From the NCBI GenBank assembly GCA_016722655.1, contig JADKIR010000004.1:1364001-1428000 (forward strand): a stretch of 64,000 bases of DNA. The letters run 5' to 3'. Positions 17,254 through 26,568 of this stretch are shown one piece after another. Position 1 is the stretch's first letter, and each line of letters starts with the position of its first letter. A program made the position numbers and the translations under genes. Under the pieces are notes generated by a model, which saw only the letters and a list, made by a program, of their open reading frames with translations, was not told where the DNA came from and searched no databases. This DNA comes from Cytophagaceae bacterium. Lineage in GTDB: Bacteria > Bacteroidota > Bacteroidia > Cytophagales > Spirosomataceae.

Positions 17254-17269
17254 TTTTTGTACAAAAATA
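17254..17269 (-). promoter_or_regulatory. vapBC promoter and overlapping palindromic operator
   Basis: On the minus strand TATTTTTG (17269-17262) is a -7 element about 20 bp before vapB. It overlaps the perfect palindrome TTTTTGTACAAAAA (17254-17267). A further GTACAAA half-site lies at 17281-17287. This geometry fits autorepression by the VapBC complex, an inference. Confidence 0.5.
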
Positions 17270-17309
17270 ATTAAAATTATGTACAAAGCAAGTGTTTTTC
17301 AGAATATTA

Positions 17310-17368
17310 CAAAAAAGCTCCGAGCCCAACATTCACCATTTTTAGGAGAAATATTCTAACCCGGAGCT
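17310..17368 (-). terminator. Terminator for the GH2 gene
   Basis: On the minus strand AGCTCCG pairs with CGGAGCT across a large loop with a second short GGG/CCC pairing, and the right arm is followed by TTTTTT. It lies just after the GH2 stop at 17388. Confidence 0.6.
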
Positions 17369-17387
17369 CTTCTGGTGATTTTAATCT

Positions 17388-20129
17388 TTATTCCTGGATT
17401 ACCAGTGAGGGGTTGATTCCATAGCGACCGAAGTCTTTGCCATAAACTGCTAAACCTCCAAGCCCCTCTGTTTCAATTCTGACTTTCATTTTGCCTTTTA
17501 CTTTCAGGCTTGCCAGTTGTGCTCCAGTCAAAGGAACTTTTACCAGATAGCCGTAGCTTCCGGCTTCGCTCAAGGTTCCGTCCTCTTTCTGATTATGCCA
17601 ACTCAAGATACCCCGATGGTCGGCAGGGTCGTCGTCAAGCGTTACTTTTTTTGCCAGTTTGTTGTCAATCAGTATTTTAATGGCAGATGGAAACGCCTTT
17701 TCGTCGGTCATTGGGTAAGAGTTCTGATTTTGACTAGGCTCGGCTTTGGCACCCAGCATATAGTCAGTATTTTTTATTTCAGAGCCTTCGCGGTCTTTGA
17801 AGAAAAGCTCTTTAGCACCAAGCTCAAACATCAAATAGCCGGTAGGGGCTTTCAATAGTTTTTTGGTGTTAAACTCATACTCTATATAACCCTTTCCGGC
17901 ACCGTTCACTTTTTTTCCACCCATTACTTCCCATTTTTTAAGAGAAAATTCTGACTTTTTATAGTTGTTTGGGGCTATATCATAGACCTTGTACGTATCA
18001 GGAATTTTGCCATCAGTCACCACAAAATTCACAAAATTGCGGTGATGCACCCTTCCTGAAGCATCCTGAAGCACCAAAGCCAGGGTATAAATGCCATCTA
18101 TCTCAGGCATGTGAACACTAAGTGGGCTGAGTTTTTCCTGCATCCAGGGGCGGTAGGGCAGGGTAGAGGTGATTTTTTCGGTAGCCATTGCCCTGCCGAG
18201 CTTGTCGGTCCCGGTCAATTGGGTAACCAAAGTCAGCTTGTTGTCGGCAATCTGGCGGTCGGTCATTGCGGACAGATACAAAGGAACCATCACGTCAGAA
18301 CCAGCTTTTGCAGTATATGTGATATCCTGGCCGGTGCTGAGGTATATTTCGGAATGAAAATCCTTGTCGGTCATGCCGGGAAGAATCTCTGGCAGACCGG
18401 TGAATTTTTTGCTTCGGTCAAAACGCCAGTAGCCGTTCCATTCGTTGATAACGTCGTGGTGTTCGGTATATAACCAACCCGCCATTTTGGGGTGTATCCT
18501 GAAGGCATTCATCATGCGGTGGTAGTCGTAGCTCCAGTCCACATCGCCGGTGCTGCCTTTGTAGCCCCACACATTGCCACACTCTGAGTTGATCATCGGA
18601 GTATTCGGAGCTTCGGCATAGCCTTTTTCATAATGAAAAGTACTGCCCGGGAAGGTGCCATTGTCTATGCTTTGCATGTGTTTTTCCCAACCATACCCCG
18701 GCAGGTATTCATGCCATGAATTGATGTCGGTAACGGTATGCCCTGCACCGCAGCATATAGAATTGTCTTCTGCCAGACGACTGGGATCCAATGATTTGGC
18801 CAGATAATACATCGATGTAACCCATTTTTGGGTAGCTGGCGTGTATTTACTTTCTTCTTTGCCGGTTTCAGGATTGGTCACGGTAGAACGGAGACCCCAG
18901 GTTTCATTAAAGATAATCCATGAGAAAATAGCCGGGTGGTTATAGTCTCTTTTGATCATTTCTCTCAAGGTAAATTCTGACTCTTTTTGAGCGTTTTCGT
19001 CAGGCTCACCCCAGAAATTGGGCAGGTCACTCATCACAAACAGACCCAGCTTGTCAGCCCAATAGAGTTTTCTTGGAATATCTACTTTGATATGTGTTCT
19101 GATTCCATTCAGGCCAATGTTTTTTGCCAAAAGTATTTCATTTTTCATGAATTCATCCGACGGAAAAGTGTAAAAGCCTTCAGGATGATAAGATTGATCA
19201 AGAGTAAGTTGAAGATAGACCGGCTTGTTGTTCAGGGCCACATAAGGGATATTGGTACCGGGTAGGGGAGTGACCGATATTTTTCTCATGCCGAAATAAG
19301 ACTTCACCACATCGCCGCCAGTAGAAGCCTCTACTTCATAAAGATAAGGGTCTTCCAATGTCCAGAGGCGGGCTTCCGGAATATTAACATAAACCGTAGC
19401 TTTTTCCCTTCCTTTTGCAATAAGTCCTGTGGCTTCAATTACACCTTTTGGTCCATAAATTTTGAAAGAAACGGCATGATCGGCTTTGGTTTTTTCACCT
19501 AAAAGCACATCTATTTTCACTGAACCATTGTCGATATCGGGAGTAAAGTGAATGTTTTCGAAGAAAGAACTCCCACGGGCTTCGAGATAGGCGGTTTGCC
19601 AGATTCCTCGAGCATTGCCATAGCCTTGTTTTCCATAAAGTGTAAAGTCTCTGCGAATATCATCTACTCTGACCACAATTTTCTGCTTTTCTCCGGCTTT
19701 TACAAAGGGAGTAAGGTCAAAATCAAAAGGTGTATAACCACCCTGATGCTTGCCCAGGAGTTTTCCGTCAAACCAAACGGTAGTTTCCCAATCAGAAGCT
19801 CCGATGATAAAGAACACCTTTTTGCCAGTCCAGGCAGCGGGAATGGTAAGTTCTTTTTGATACCAGGCAATATCGGCTTCGTCTTTCACGCCGGATAGCT
19901 TGGAACCCCAGGGGAAAGGCACAATTATATTTTTCGAAAATTTGGTATTGCCGTCGGCCCAGTTTTGAGTTAATCCTTTATTGAGACTGTCAAACTCAAA
20001 AGCCCATTGGCCATTGAGATTGAGCCATTCCGATCGTTCAAAATCAGGTCTGGGATGTTCGGGCAGCGGAATCTGTTGTGCAAATGTTAACTGAGCGGTA
20101 GTAAAAAATATAAATAGTAATTTTCTCAT
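17388..20129 (-). CDS. Secreted glycoside hydrolase family 2 enzyme
   Basis: 913 residues from MRKLLFIFFTTAQLTFAQQ (signal peptide). Domains in order: N-terminal sugar-binding jelly roll (about 25-195), immunoglobulin-like sandwich (about 200-290), TIM barrel (about 300-600), then C-terminal beta domains. The predicted acid/base is Glu409 in FNETWG and the nucleophile Glu516 in INSECG, after IGLNGIRTHIKVD. The specificity (beta-galactosidase, glucuronidase or similar) cannot be fixed. Signal peptide implies periplasm or surface. The upstream in-frame start at 20153 would spoil the signal peptide. Confidence 0.9.
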   Translation of the reverse strand: MRKLLFIFFTTAQLTFAQQIPLPEHPRPDFERSEWLNLNGQWAFEFDSLNKGLTQNWADGNTKFSKNIIVPFPWGSKLSGVKDEADIAWYQKELTIPAAWTGKKVFFIIGASDWETTVWFDGKLLGKHQGGYTPFDFDLTPFVKAGEKQKIVVRVDDIRRDFTLYGKQGYGNARGIWQTAYLEARGSSFFENIHFTPDIDNGSVKIDVLLGEKTKADHAVSFKIYGPKGVIEATGLIAKGREKATVYVNIPEARLWTLEDPYLYEVEASTGGDVVKSYFGMRKISVTPLPGTNIPYVALNNKPVYLQLTLDQSYHPEGFYTFPSDEFMKNEILLAKNIGLNGIRTHIKVDIPRKLYWADKLGLFVMSDLPNFWGEPDENAQKESEFTLREMIKRDYNHPAIFSWIIFNETWGLRSTVTNPETGKEESKYTPATQKWVTSMYYLAKSLDPSRLAEDNSICCGAGHTVTDINSWHEYLPGYGWEKHMQSIDNGTFPGSTFHYEKGYAEAPNTPMINSECGNVWGYKGSTGDVDWSYDYHRMMNAFRIHPKMAGWLYTEHHDVINEWNGYWRFDRSKKFTGLPEILPGMTDKDFHSEIYLSTGQDITYTAKAGSDVMVPLYLSAMTDRQIADNKLTLVTQLTGTDKLGRAMATEKITSTLPYRPWMQEKLSPLSVHMPEIDGIYTLALVLQDASGRVHHRNFVNFVVTDGKIPDTYKVYDIAPNNYKKSEFSLKKWEVMGGKKVNGAGKGYIEYEFNTKKLLKAPTGYLMFELGAKELFFKDREGSEIKNTDYMLGAKAEPSQNQNSYPMTDEKAFPSAIKILIDNKLAKKVTLDDDPADHRGILSWHNQKEDGTLSEAGSYGYLVKVPLTGAQLASLKVKGKMKVRIETEGLGGLAVYGKDFGRYGINPSLVIQE

Positions 20130-20464
20130 AAGTTTTGAATAAATAAATGGCAAATTCGGATAAAAAAACGGATTTATCCTTTTACCTGAGGATATAATTT
20201 TTAAAATAAATTAAAAAAGGAATTCTCCAGAACATTTGCCTAATTATAAATAGAAAATCCCAAACACATAGAGGGTCATATTATTATTTCAAATTAAACA
20301 TAAAAAGGGAAGTGATTAGTATTATTCAGATTATTGAAAGAAACCAAACACTTACACTTCAGCCATAAAATCAAATTCTGATTACCACTAGGTAAAATTC
20401 TTTTCAAAAATTATGAAATCTTTTTTCTGAATGAGATTTTTGATAAAATATTATTTTGTTGAAA
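20130..20464. other. AT-rich divergent promoter region
   Basis: 335 bp between the GH2 gene (minus) and the 1508-residue protein (plus). It must hold both promoters, but no full TTG-TAnnTTTG pair was found; ATTATTTTG just before 20465 is only near-consensus. No gene, repeat or hairpin of note. Confidence 0.5.
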
Positions 20465-23400
20465 ATGAGAGTATTAAAAACTTTACTTTTTTTGATTTTA
20501 TTTTCCCAGAAATTACTTGCCCAGTTTTCAAGTATTGGCTTACCCTATCCCTCAGGTGCTTGTATTAATACCCAGTACCAGGTAACGGTTTATATCAGCG
20601 GTTTTACCAATGGAACCACAGTGAGTGTACTTTTGAGTAATGATGATTTTTCGACTTCAACAACCATTGGGTCAGCTACTTATAATGGAGAATATAGCCT
20701 GCCGGTTAACTGCCTAATTCCTAATGGTCTTACTCAGGGTGATAACTATAAAGTAAAAGCATCAGCCCCGGGAGTTCCCGAAGTAAATAATTACGCTTCT
20801 GGTAACTTTTCAATTGCCACAAGTGTGCCTTCAGCGTCAATGACAGGTACTTTGGGATTTAATGCATGTAATGGAAACATTAACCTTCCCATAATTATCA
20901 GCGGTTTTGGTCCGTTTGAATATACCTATCAACGTACCGGAGATGCCTATCAAATCATCAGAAGTAATATTTTATCCAACTCACCGGTTGAGACCGTTAG
21001 TAGTGCCGGCACTTATGTTCTTCAAGCTGTCGGAAATGCTTGCGGAGCAGGTACTGTGGCTGCTTCACCAAATAACACAGCTGTGGTGAGTGCCATTGCC
21101 CCTGTGCTCACTATTGGAACTCCCAGTGATGATAAGGTGTGTATGGGAGGAAAAATTAAAGTACCTTTTACTTCCAATCAAAGTTGTTTTTCGTACACAG
21201 TTCAGATTTCAGATAATACCGGAAGCAATTTTCAGGATATTACAACAGAATATGATTCTTTTGGCGACCCAAATAATCTGGTAGCTACAATTCCCCAGTA
21301 TATTTCACCAGCAGGTGCGGGCTATAAACTTAGGGTAAAAACCTCAACTTTTAATGGTGACTATTTTAGTGCGGCATCAGTAGCAACTTTGACTTTGATC
21401 AAAAAACCTGAAATAAGCTCAGTTTCCTATTTAAATCTGATTGATAACAATTATCCGGGAGTAATAGCCAAAGGAGAAAACATAAAAATCAACGTAAAGT
21501 TTGAGGGAACACCAGATTATTTATTAAACATCAATGATGAAATTTTTGCTTCTTCTGTTGATTCTATCGTGTTTTCGGCAGCACCGGTAATTGATACCAG
21601 ATACACATATGGGCCTCTACAGGATCAAAACGGGTGTTTTTCAAACAACAATTATACCTCTGACCTCGAAGTAAAGGATTATATTTTTAAACTAAGAATA
21701 GAAGAAAATAATAACCTGGATATTTATAGCCAGTTCAGAAATTTTTGCAAAAATGAATACATTCATCTGTATTACATGACCCGCACAGTGCAATCTCCTG
21801 ATAGTGTTTATGTTCAGGTTGCATACAGGGATGATTTGCTCAATGGAATAGAAAACTGGGTAAATGCTACTTTTGAAAAAGAAGCAGACCACATGTATCG
21901 GGTTAAGATGCCTTCGGGTTTAAGAAAAGGAAGGTATTCACTTAGATTAATACCCAGAAACCCAAGCCATACCTTTCTGAATTATGCTTATTCCCAAATC
22001 AATGACGCCACTACGCCCTCAACTGATTTTATTCTGATGGATCCCGTTTCCGGAGAAATAACAGGTGATGAGCAGATATATATTTCCCCCAATGAAGCTT
22101 TCAATATTTATTACAAATTTTCGGGAGGTCCGGATTACTACGATCTGGGATCTGTTTTGGCATATAAACCTACACTCATTACGAGTACAGGGCAAACTAT
22201 TGAATATAATAATTATAACCCAAATGGCAATGGTTTTTCTACTCTAACAGGGCAATCAAGGGTTGATACAGTTAGCCAAACCATGTATTACCGACTTGGA
22301 AATGTGATGGCGTCTACTGCCGCGGCTGGTAATATCTCATGTGTTTTGCAAGCTTCAACCTATAGAGATACACTTAAAGTGAATGTTGTAGCACCCGACC
22401 CTTTGAGATCAATAAGTACTGGAATAATAAATAATGCGACTGATTTATGTGGAGGAGCAACAATTGTAGTTCCATTTACCCATACAGGCACTTTTAACCC
22501 GGGAAATTTATTTATTGTTCAATTACAGGCATACAATAATACTTTTGACAATAAACCTTTCAGCAATTTCTTTACCGTACCGACGACCCCTGGATTAAAC
22601 CCAGGAGAATTAATAGCGACTCTCCCGAAAGAACTTGAAAGGTATTTATACACCTACTACAAAGTCAGAGTTATTTCCACCAATTCAATGGTCTTGGGAA
22701 GTTCATCTTCGACTTGGGTTAGTGTTTCTCCCAGACCTCCGCTGGTAAAACTTTCCGGTACGGCTTATGTAGAGGCTGGACAGAATGCCAAAGTCCTGAT
22801 TTCAACCAATAATTATCCGGGATTTAATTTTACACTTAATAATAGCTCGGGGTATACATCACCCTCTATCAATTCAAACATTTACAGTTTAACCAGTTAT
22901 ACGCCATTTTCAGTAGAAACTCCCCCAGCTGCAACTCCGGGAACAACCCTTACTTACAATGCCAATATAAGCCCGAACAGCTGTGGAGCAGGAACTCAGA
23001 CTGGTGCAGGTTATGTAAATATTGTGGCGAGTCCGGCAATTACATTAAATACTCCTGAGTTAAGTCAGAATTGTACACCACAGAAACTTTCGATTCCATT
23101 TAGTTCTACTTTTAGTTTTGCAGATGAAAATACTTTTTCTGCTCAGGTATGGCATACCTATTATGGATATTCGGCATATGTTTCAAGTGTTACCATAAAG
23201 AAAATTGGAGAAAAATTTCAGATTGAGTTTCCGTCAACCTCTGTGCCACAGGCTAATACCACATTTTATGTAAAAGTGTATTCATCTCAACCGTACGCCT
23301 ATAGTAATGTGCAAAGTTTTACTTTGCACCCATCTCCATCTTACTCTTTCCTTCCATTCCAGCAAAAAGTTGAACAAGGTCAAAGCGTCAATCTGGAATA

Positions 23401-24991
23401 TTATTTCTATGGAAACAGCCCTTTTGATTATAAAATTATTATGCCAGATAACGATATTACTGGAAATACGGTCAGTACCTCAGCTATTTATTCAGTAACA
23501 CCCCAACAATCTTTTAATTATAGATTAAAATCGATGAACGATGTTTTTTGTCCTGCTATTGCGTTAAATTCAGGTCCTGACATCACTTTAATTGAAAAAA
23601 AACAAGGGATAGAAATCCTTAAGCTGCCATTTAGTGGAATTTGTGGAGGAAGTAGTATTACCGTTCCTTTTATTTCTAATGGATCTTATGATTCATTTGT
23701 GATTCAACTTTCAGATCAAGATGGTCAGAATTTTGTTGATTTGTCAACCACTTTATCTTCAGGAAATTTACTTGCTACAGTTCCAAACGGACTACCAGCA
23801 GGTATCAATTACAGAATCAGAATCAAAGGGAATCTTACGGGTGGTGGACAAACCTTTAGTTTGGTGAACCCATTTGCACTTACTTTAAAATCCACAGCCA
23901 CAGCTACCTTAGGTGGCGGCGGAGTAATAGTGAAAAATGTTAATTTTCCCGGATATGTATCTGACTATGTGGCTCTTAGAGTTGATTTTTCAGGACAGGG
24001 ACCCTATACATTTAATCTAAACGATGGAGTGGTGAACAATCCGGTAAATACTAACTCTAATCCTCACTTTATAATGGTAAATCCGGCAAGTACTACAACC
24101 TATACAATCAATTCTTTAACCAATTCTTGTGGCTCTGGCAGCAATTCTGGCTCAGCGATAGTCAATGTGGTAAACCTACAGGCGGGTAGTGTGCCAGTGT
24201 ACTTATGTTATGGACAAACGCTCAATATTCCTGTTACATTTACCGGAAACTTTGACCCCTTAAGTCAATATTATGTTGATTTCATCAAAGTGATACCTTA
24301 TAATAATACCATTAATTTTAGCTCTAATTATGAGACATTATTAGGTACAAAATCGGGAAATAATATTTCAGTAGTAATCCCAAATGGTTTTCCAACCACA
24401 AGCGGTATAAATGGGTATGGCCTGGACAGCTATTACAGAATAAGAGTAAGAAGTACTTTACCTGTGGCAACAGGCTCATTCAGTCCAATCGGGCTGGGTA
24501 TTGGTGGTGGAGCTCCCACTGTTAAAATTCTCGGCTCAACCAACATTACTACTCCGGGTACTTCAACACCACTGACTCTGGTATTAAGTTCGGTTTCTGG
24601 TACAACCAATGTGACCATTAACAATGGAACTTCCACAGAGGTCTGGACGGCAGGTGCTTTGGAAACTACCGTTTTACGAGCCCCTACCTTAACCACTACA
24701 TACACCATTACGGCTATTGCCAGTGAATGTGGGGCAGGAACCATCGGTAATCCAGCTTCGGCTACTATTACTGTCGGTCCTTGTCCGGCAAACCAGATGG
24801 TATCGCTTAATCATATTTCGGGGCAAACCAAAAAATATGAAACCTCAGGAATATTGACCGCAATGAACAAAATTAGCTCAGGGGCAAACATTACTTTTGA
24901 CGCTCAGCAAGCAGTAATTTTAAGTCCCGGTTTTACGGCTAATTCCGGCTCAGTTTTTAAAGTCCAGGTAGATGGATGCGGAGGTTTATAG
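20465..24991 (+). CDS. Giant secreted repeat protein with alternating beta modules
   Basis: 1508 residues from MRVLKTLLFLILFSQKLLA (signal peptide); an in-frame TTG at 20456 is less likely. The body alternates two module types. One has CGG..I.VPF, then V.LSD..GQNF and a closing Y(K/R)(I/L)R(V/I), about five copies. The other ends C G.G....G.A.V.V (for example SPNSCGAGTQTGAGYVNIV), about four copies. The last 70 residues (ILTAMNKISSGANITFDAQ, then VILSPGFTANSGSVFKV) resemble the stacked-turn C-terminal module seen on many surface proteins of this phylum. No canonical type IX signal was seen. Role possibly adhesion; unproven. Confidence 0.8.
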   Translation: MRVLKTLLFLILFSQKLLAQFSSIGLPYPSGACINTQYQVTVYISGFTNGTTVSVLLSNDDFSTSTTIGSATYNGEYSLPVNCLIPNGLTQGDNYKVKASAPGVPEVNNYASGNFSIATSVPSASMTGTLGFNACNGNINLPIIISGFGPFEYTYQRTGDAYQIIRSNILSNSPVETVSSAGTYVLQAVGNACGAGTVAASPNNTAVVSAIAPVLTIGTPSDDKVCMGGKIKVPFTSNQSCFSYTVQISDNTGSNFQDITTEYDSFGDPNNLVATIPQYISPAGAGYKLRVKTSTFNGDYFSAASVATLTLIKKPEISSVSYLNLIDNNYPGVIAKGENIKINVKFEGTPDYLLNINDEIFASSVDSIVFSAAPVIDTRYTYGPLQDQNGCFSNNNYTSDLEVKDYIFKLRIEENNNLDIYSQFRNFCKNEYIHLYYMTRTVQSPDSVYVQVAYRDDLLNGIENWVNATFEKEADHMYRVKMPSGLRKGRYSLRLIPRNPSHTFLNYAYSQINDATTPSTDFILMDPVSGEITGDEQIYISPNEAFNIYYKFSGGPDYYDLGSVLAYKPTLITSTGQTIEYNNYNPNGNGFSTLTGQSRVDTVSQTMYYRLGNVMASTAAAGNISCVLQASTYRDTLKVNVVAPDPLRSISTGIINNATDLCGGATIVVPFTHTGTFNPGNLFIVQLQAYNNTFDNKPFSNFFTVPTTPGLNPGELIATLPKELERYLYTYYKVRVISTNSMVLGSSSSTWVSVSPRPPLVKLSGTAYVEAGQNAKVLISTNNYPGFNFTLNNSSGYTSPSINSNIYSLTSYTPFSVETPPAATPGTTLTYNANISPNSCGAGTQTGAGYVNIVASPAITLNTPELSQNCTPQKLSIPFSSTFSFADENTFSAQVWHTYYGYSAYVSSVTIKKIGEKFQIEFPSTSVPQANTTFYVKVYSSQPYAYSNVQSFTLHPSPSYSFLPFQQKVEQGQSVNLEYYFYGNSPFDYKIIMPDNDITGNTVSTSAIYSVTPQQSFNYRLKSMNDVFCPAIALNSGPDITLIEKKQGIEILKLPFSGICGGSSITVPFISNGSYDSFVIQLSDQDGQNFVDLSTTLSSGNLLATVPNGLPAGINYRIRIKGNLTGGGQTFSLVNPFALTLKSTATATLGGGGVIVKNVNFPGYVSDYVALRVDFSGQGPYTFNLNDGVVNNPVNTNSNPHFIMVNPASTTTYTINSLTNSCGSGSNSGSAIVNVVNLQAGSVPVYLCYGQTLNIPVTFTGNFDPLSQYYVDFIKVIPYNNTINFSSNYETLLGTKSGNNISVVIPNGFPTTSGINGYGLDSYYRIRVRSTLPVATGSFSPIGLGIGGGAPTVKILGSTNITTPGTSTPLTLVLSSVSGTTNVTINNGTSTEVWTAGALETTVLRAPTLTTTYTITAIASECGAGTIGNPASATITVGPCPANQMVSLNHISGQTKKYETSGILTAMNKISSGANITFDAQQAVILSPGFTANSGSVFKVQVDGCGGL

Positions 24992-25089
24992 GCATTTCAA
25001 TTTTTGATTTTTACCTATAAAAATGACTGAAAGGTCGATAATTGAGTTACTGTGGATTTGTTTTATTGGTCACAAATAAAGTTAAAACT

Positions 25090-25622
25090 ATGCAATTTAT
25101 TGCATCTCACTTTAGTTTCTAAAAATTTTGTAACTTTAAGTTATGGAATTTCAAAGAATCGGCGGACATACAGTATCCCGATTGACTGCACATATTGTAT
25201 GGTCAACAAAGTATAGATATTCAGTTTTGGAAGGAGATATTAAGATACGTTGTCGAACAATTTTGATACAAATCTGTGAGGCAGAAGGAGTACAGATTTT
25301 GAAGGGAGTTGTATCAAAGAATCATATTCATATGCATATAGAATATAGGCCATCGCAAGATTTGAGTACACTTGTAAAGTTATTAAAGGGGCGTTCATCT
25401 AGGAAATTGCAAATGGAATTTCCGGAGTTAAAGAAAAGATATTGGGGGCGTCACTTTTGGGCCATAGGATTTGGTTGTTGGAGTACAGGTAATATTACAG
25501 ATGAGATGGTAAATGAATATTTGGAACATCATAGAAATCCTGATTCTAATGACAATACAAATTTCATAGTTGAGTAGGCAGACTTTCAGTCTGTAAGAAA
25601 ACTATGGACTTTTAGTCCATAG
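25090..25622 (+). mobile_element. IS200/IS605-like single-gene element (or RAYT) with flanking hairpins
   Basis: A tnpA gene is bracketed by a hairpin upstream (25090-25105, ATGCAAT-TT-ATTGCAT) and two downstream (25579-25593, CAGACT-TTC-AGTCTG; 25602-25622, CTATGGACT-TTT-AGTCCATAG). Such subterminal hairpins, not inverted terminal repeats, define HUH-transposase elements. Exact ends cannot be set without another copy. No orfB/TnpB partner is present. Confidence 0.75.
25143..25577 (+). CDS. tnpA: IS200-like Y1 transposase TnpA
   Basis: 144 residues, normal for the family. The HUH motif is HMH within NHIHMHIEY, preceded by LTAHIVWSTKYR. The catalytic Tyr is likely the one in VNEYLEHH near residue 126, after YWGRHFWAIGFGCWSTG. 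It would cut and rejoin single-stranded DNA at hairpin ends. The frame is intact. It could instead be a REP-associated transposase (RAYT), given the palindrome cluster at 15.6 kb. Confidence 0.9.
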   Translation: MEFQRIGGHTVSRLTAHIVWSTKYRYSVLEGDIKIRCRTILIQICEAEGVQILKGVVSKNHIHMHIEYRPSQDLSTLVKLLKGRSSRKLQMEFPELKKRYWGRHFWAIGFGCWSTGNITDEMVNEYLEHHRNPDSNDNTNFIVE

Positions 25623-25651
25623 TGGTTTATTTAATTTGTTAAAAAAAGCTT

Positions 25652-26512
25652 ATGAATCAGGACATTATCAATCTTTTCGACGAATACACCCATAAACCGC
25701 TCAAAAGAGAGGATTTTCTATCAAGATTGGCCAAAATGGCTGGAGGTACTGCTGCAGCTATGGCGATTCTGCCGGTTTTGGAGGGGAATTACTCAGCTAC
25801 AGCCCAAACAACAGAATCAGATATTGATTTAAAAATTGAAGAAGTAAGTTTCCCTTCAAAAAACTGTACCATGAAAGGTTATCTGGCGATACCTTCAAAA
25901 TCAAAAGGTAAGCTGGGTGCGGTTTTGGTGATTCATGAAAACCGCGGGCTCACGCCTCATATTAAGGACGTAACCCGCCGCATCGCCAAGGAAGGATTTA
26001 TAGCTCTGGGTGTTGATGCCCTTTCGCCTTATGGTGGTACACCGGCTAATGAAGATGAAGCCAGGGCATTTTTTCCGAAATTAGATGCCAAACAAAACCT
26101 TGAAAACCTGCTAAGTGGCTTGGAATATTTGAGAGGACTAAAAAAATCAAATGGAAAGACAGGAACTGTAGGCTTCTGCTGGGGTGGCGGAATGGTCAAT
26201 TCTTTGGCAACGCTTGACCCAAAAATCAATGCATCTGTGGCTTACTATGGCCGCCAGGCAGATGCCGCCGATGTACCCAAAATCAAGTCTAAAATTATGC
26301 TGCACTATGCGGGTCTTGACGAAAGAGTAAATGCCGGAATTCCTGTTTATGAGGAAGCTCTGAAAGTCAATAAAATTGATTACCAGGTTTTTGTATATGA
26401 AGGAGCACAGCATGCTTTCAACAATGACTCCTCGCCCGCACGCTACAATGCCGAGGTGGCCAAACTGGCTTGGGCGAGAACTTTGGAGTTTTTTAGGAAG
26501 GAGTTGGGGTGA
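25652..26512 (+). CDS. Dienelactone hydrolase family protein
   Basis: 286 residues with an alpha/beta-hydrolase domain. The triad is Cys176 in GFCWGGG, Asp223 in GLDERV and His254 in AQHAFN; Glu96 in HENRG is also conserved. The N-terminal 50 residues contain LKREDFLSRLAKMAGGTAAA and a hydrophobic stretch, possibly a non-classical or Tat-type export signal. Substrate unknown; the family hydrolyses dienelactones and other small esters. The gene starts soon after the IS200-like hairpins. Confidence 0.88.
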   Translation: MNQDIINLFDEYTHKPLKREDFLSRLAKMAGGTAAAMAILPVLEGNYSATAQTTESDIDLKIEEVSFPSKNCTMKGYLAIPSKSKGKLGAVLVIHENRGLTPHIKDVTRRIAKEGFIALGVDALSPYGGTPANEDEARAFFPKLDAKQNLENLLSGLEYLRGLKKSNGKTGTVGFCWGGGMVNSLATLDPKINASVAYYGRQADAADVPKIKSKIMLHYAGLDERVNAGIPVYEEALKVNKIDYQVFVYEGAQHAFNNDSSPARYNAEVAKLAWARTLEFFRKELG

Positions 26513-26521
26513 GAATTTTTC

Positions 26522-26559
26522 AAAAATCCGGTCATTACCAAAGGTTAGACCGGATTTTT
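26522..26559. terminator. Bidirectional terminator between convergent genes
   Basis: A perfect 12-base stem (AAAAATCCGGTC with GACCGGATTTTT) with a 14-base loop; T-rich on both exits. It separates the hydrolase gene from the amylase gene on the opposite strand. Confidence 0.9.
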
Positions 26560-26568
26560 AAAGTCCTG

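Noticed and set aside
17388..20129. Several 60-120 codon frames on the plus strand within GH2
   Set aside because: They are antisense shadows of a gene with a full set of GH2 motifs.
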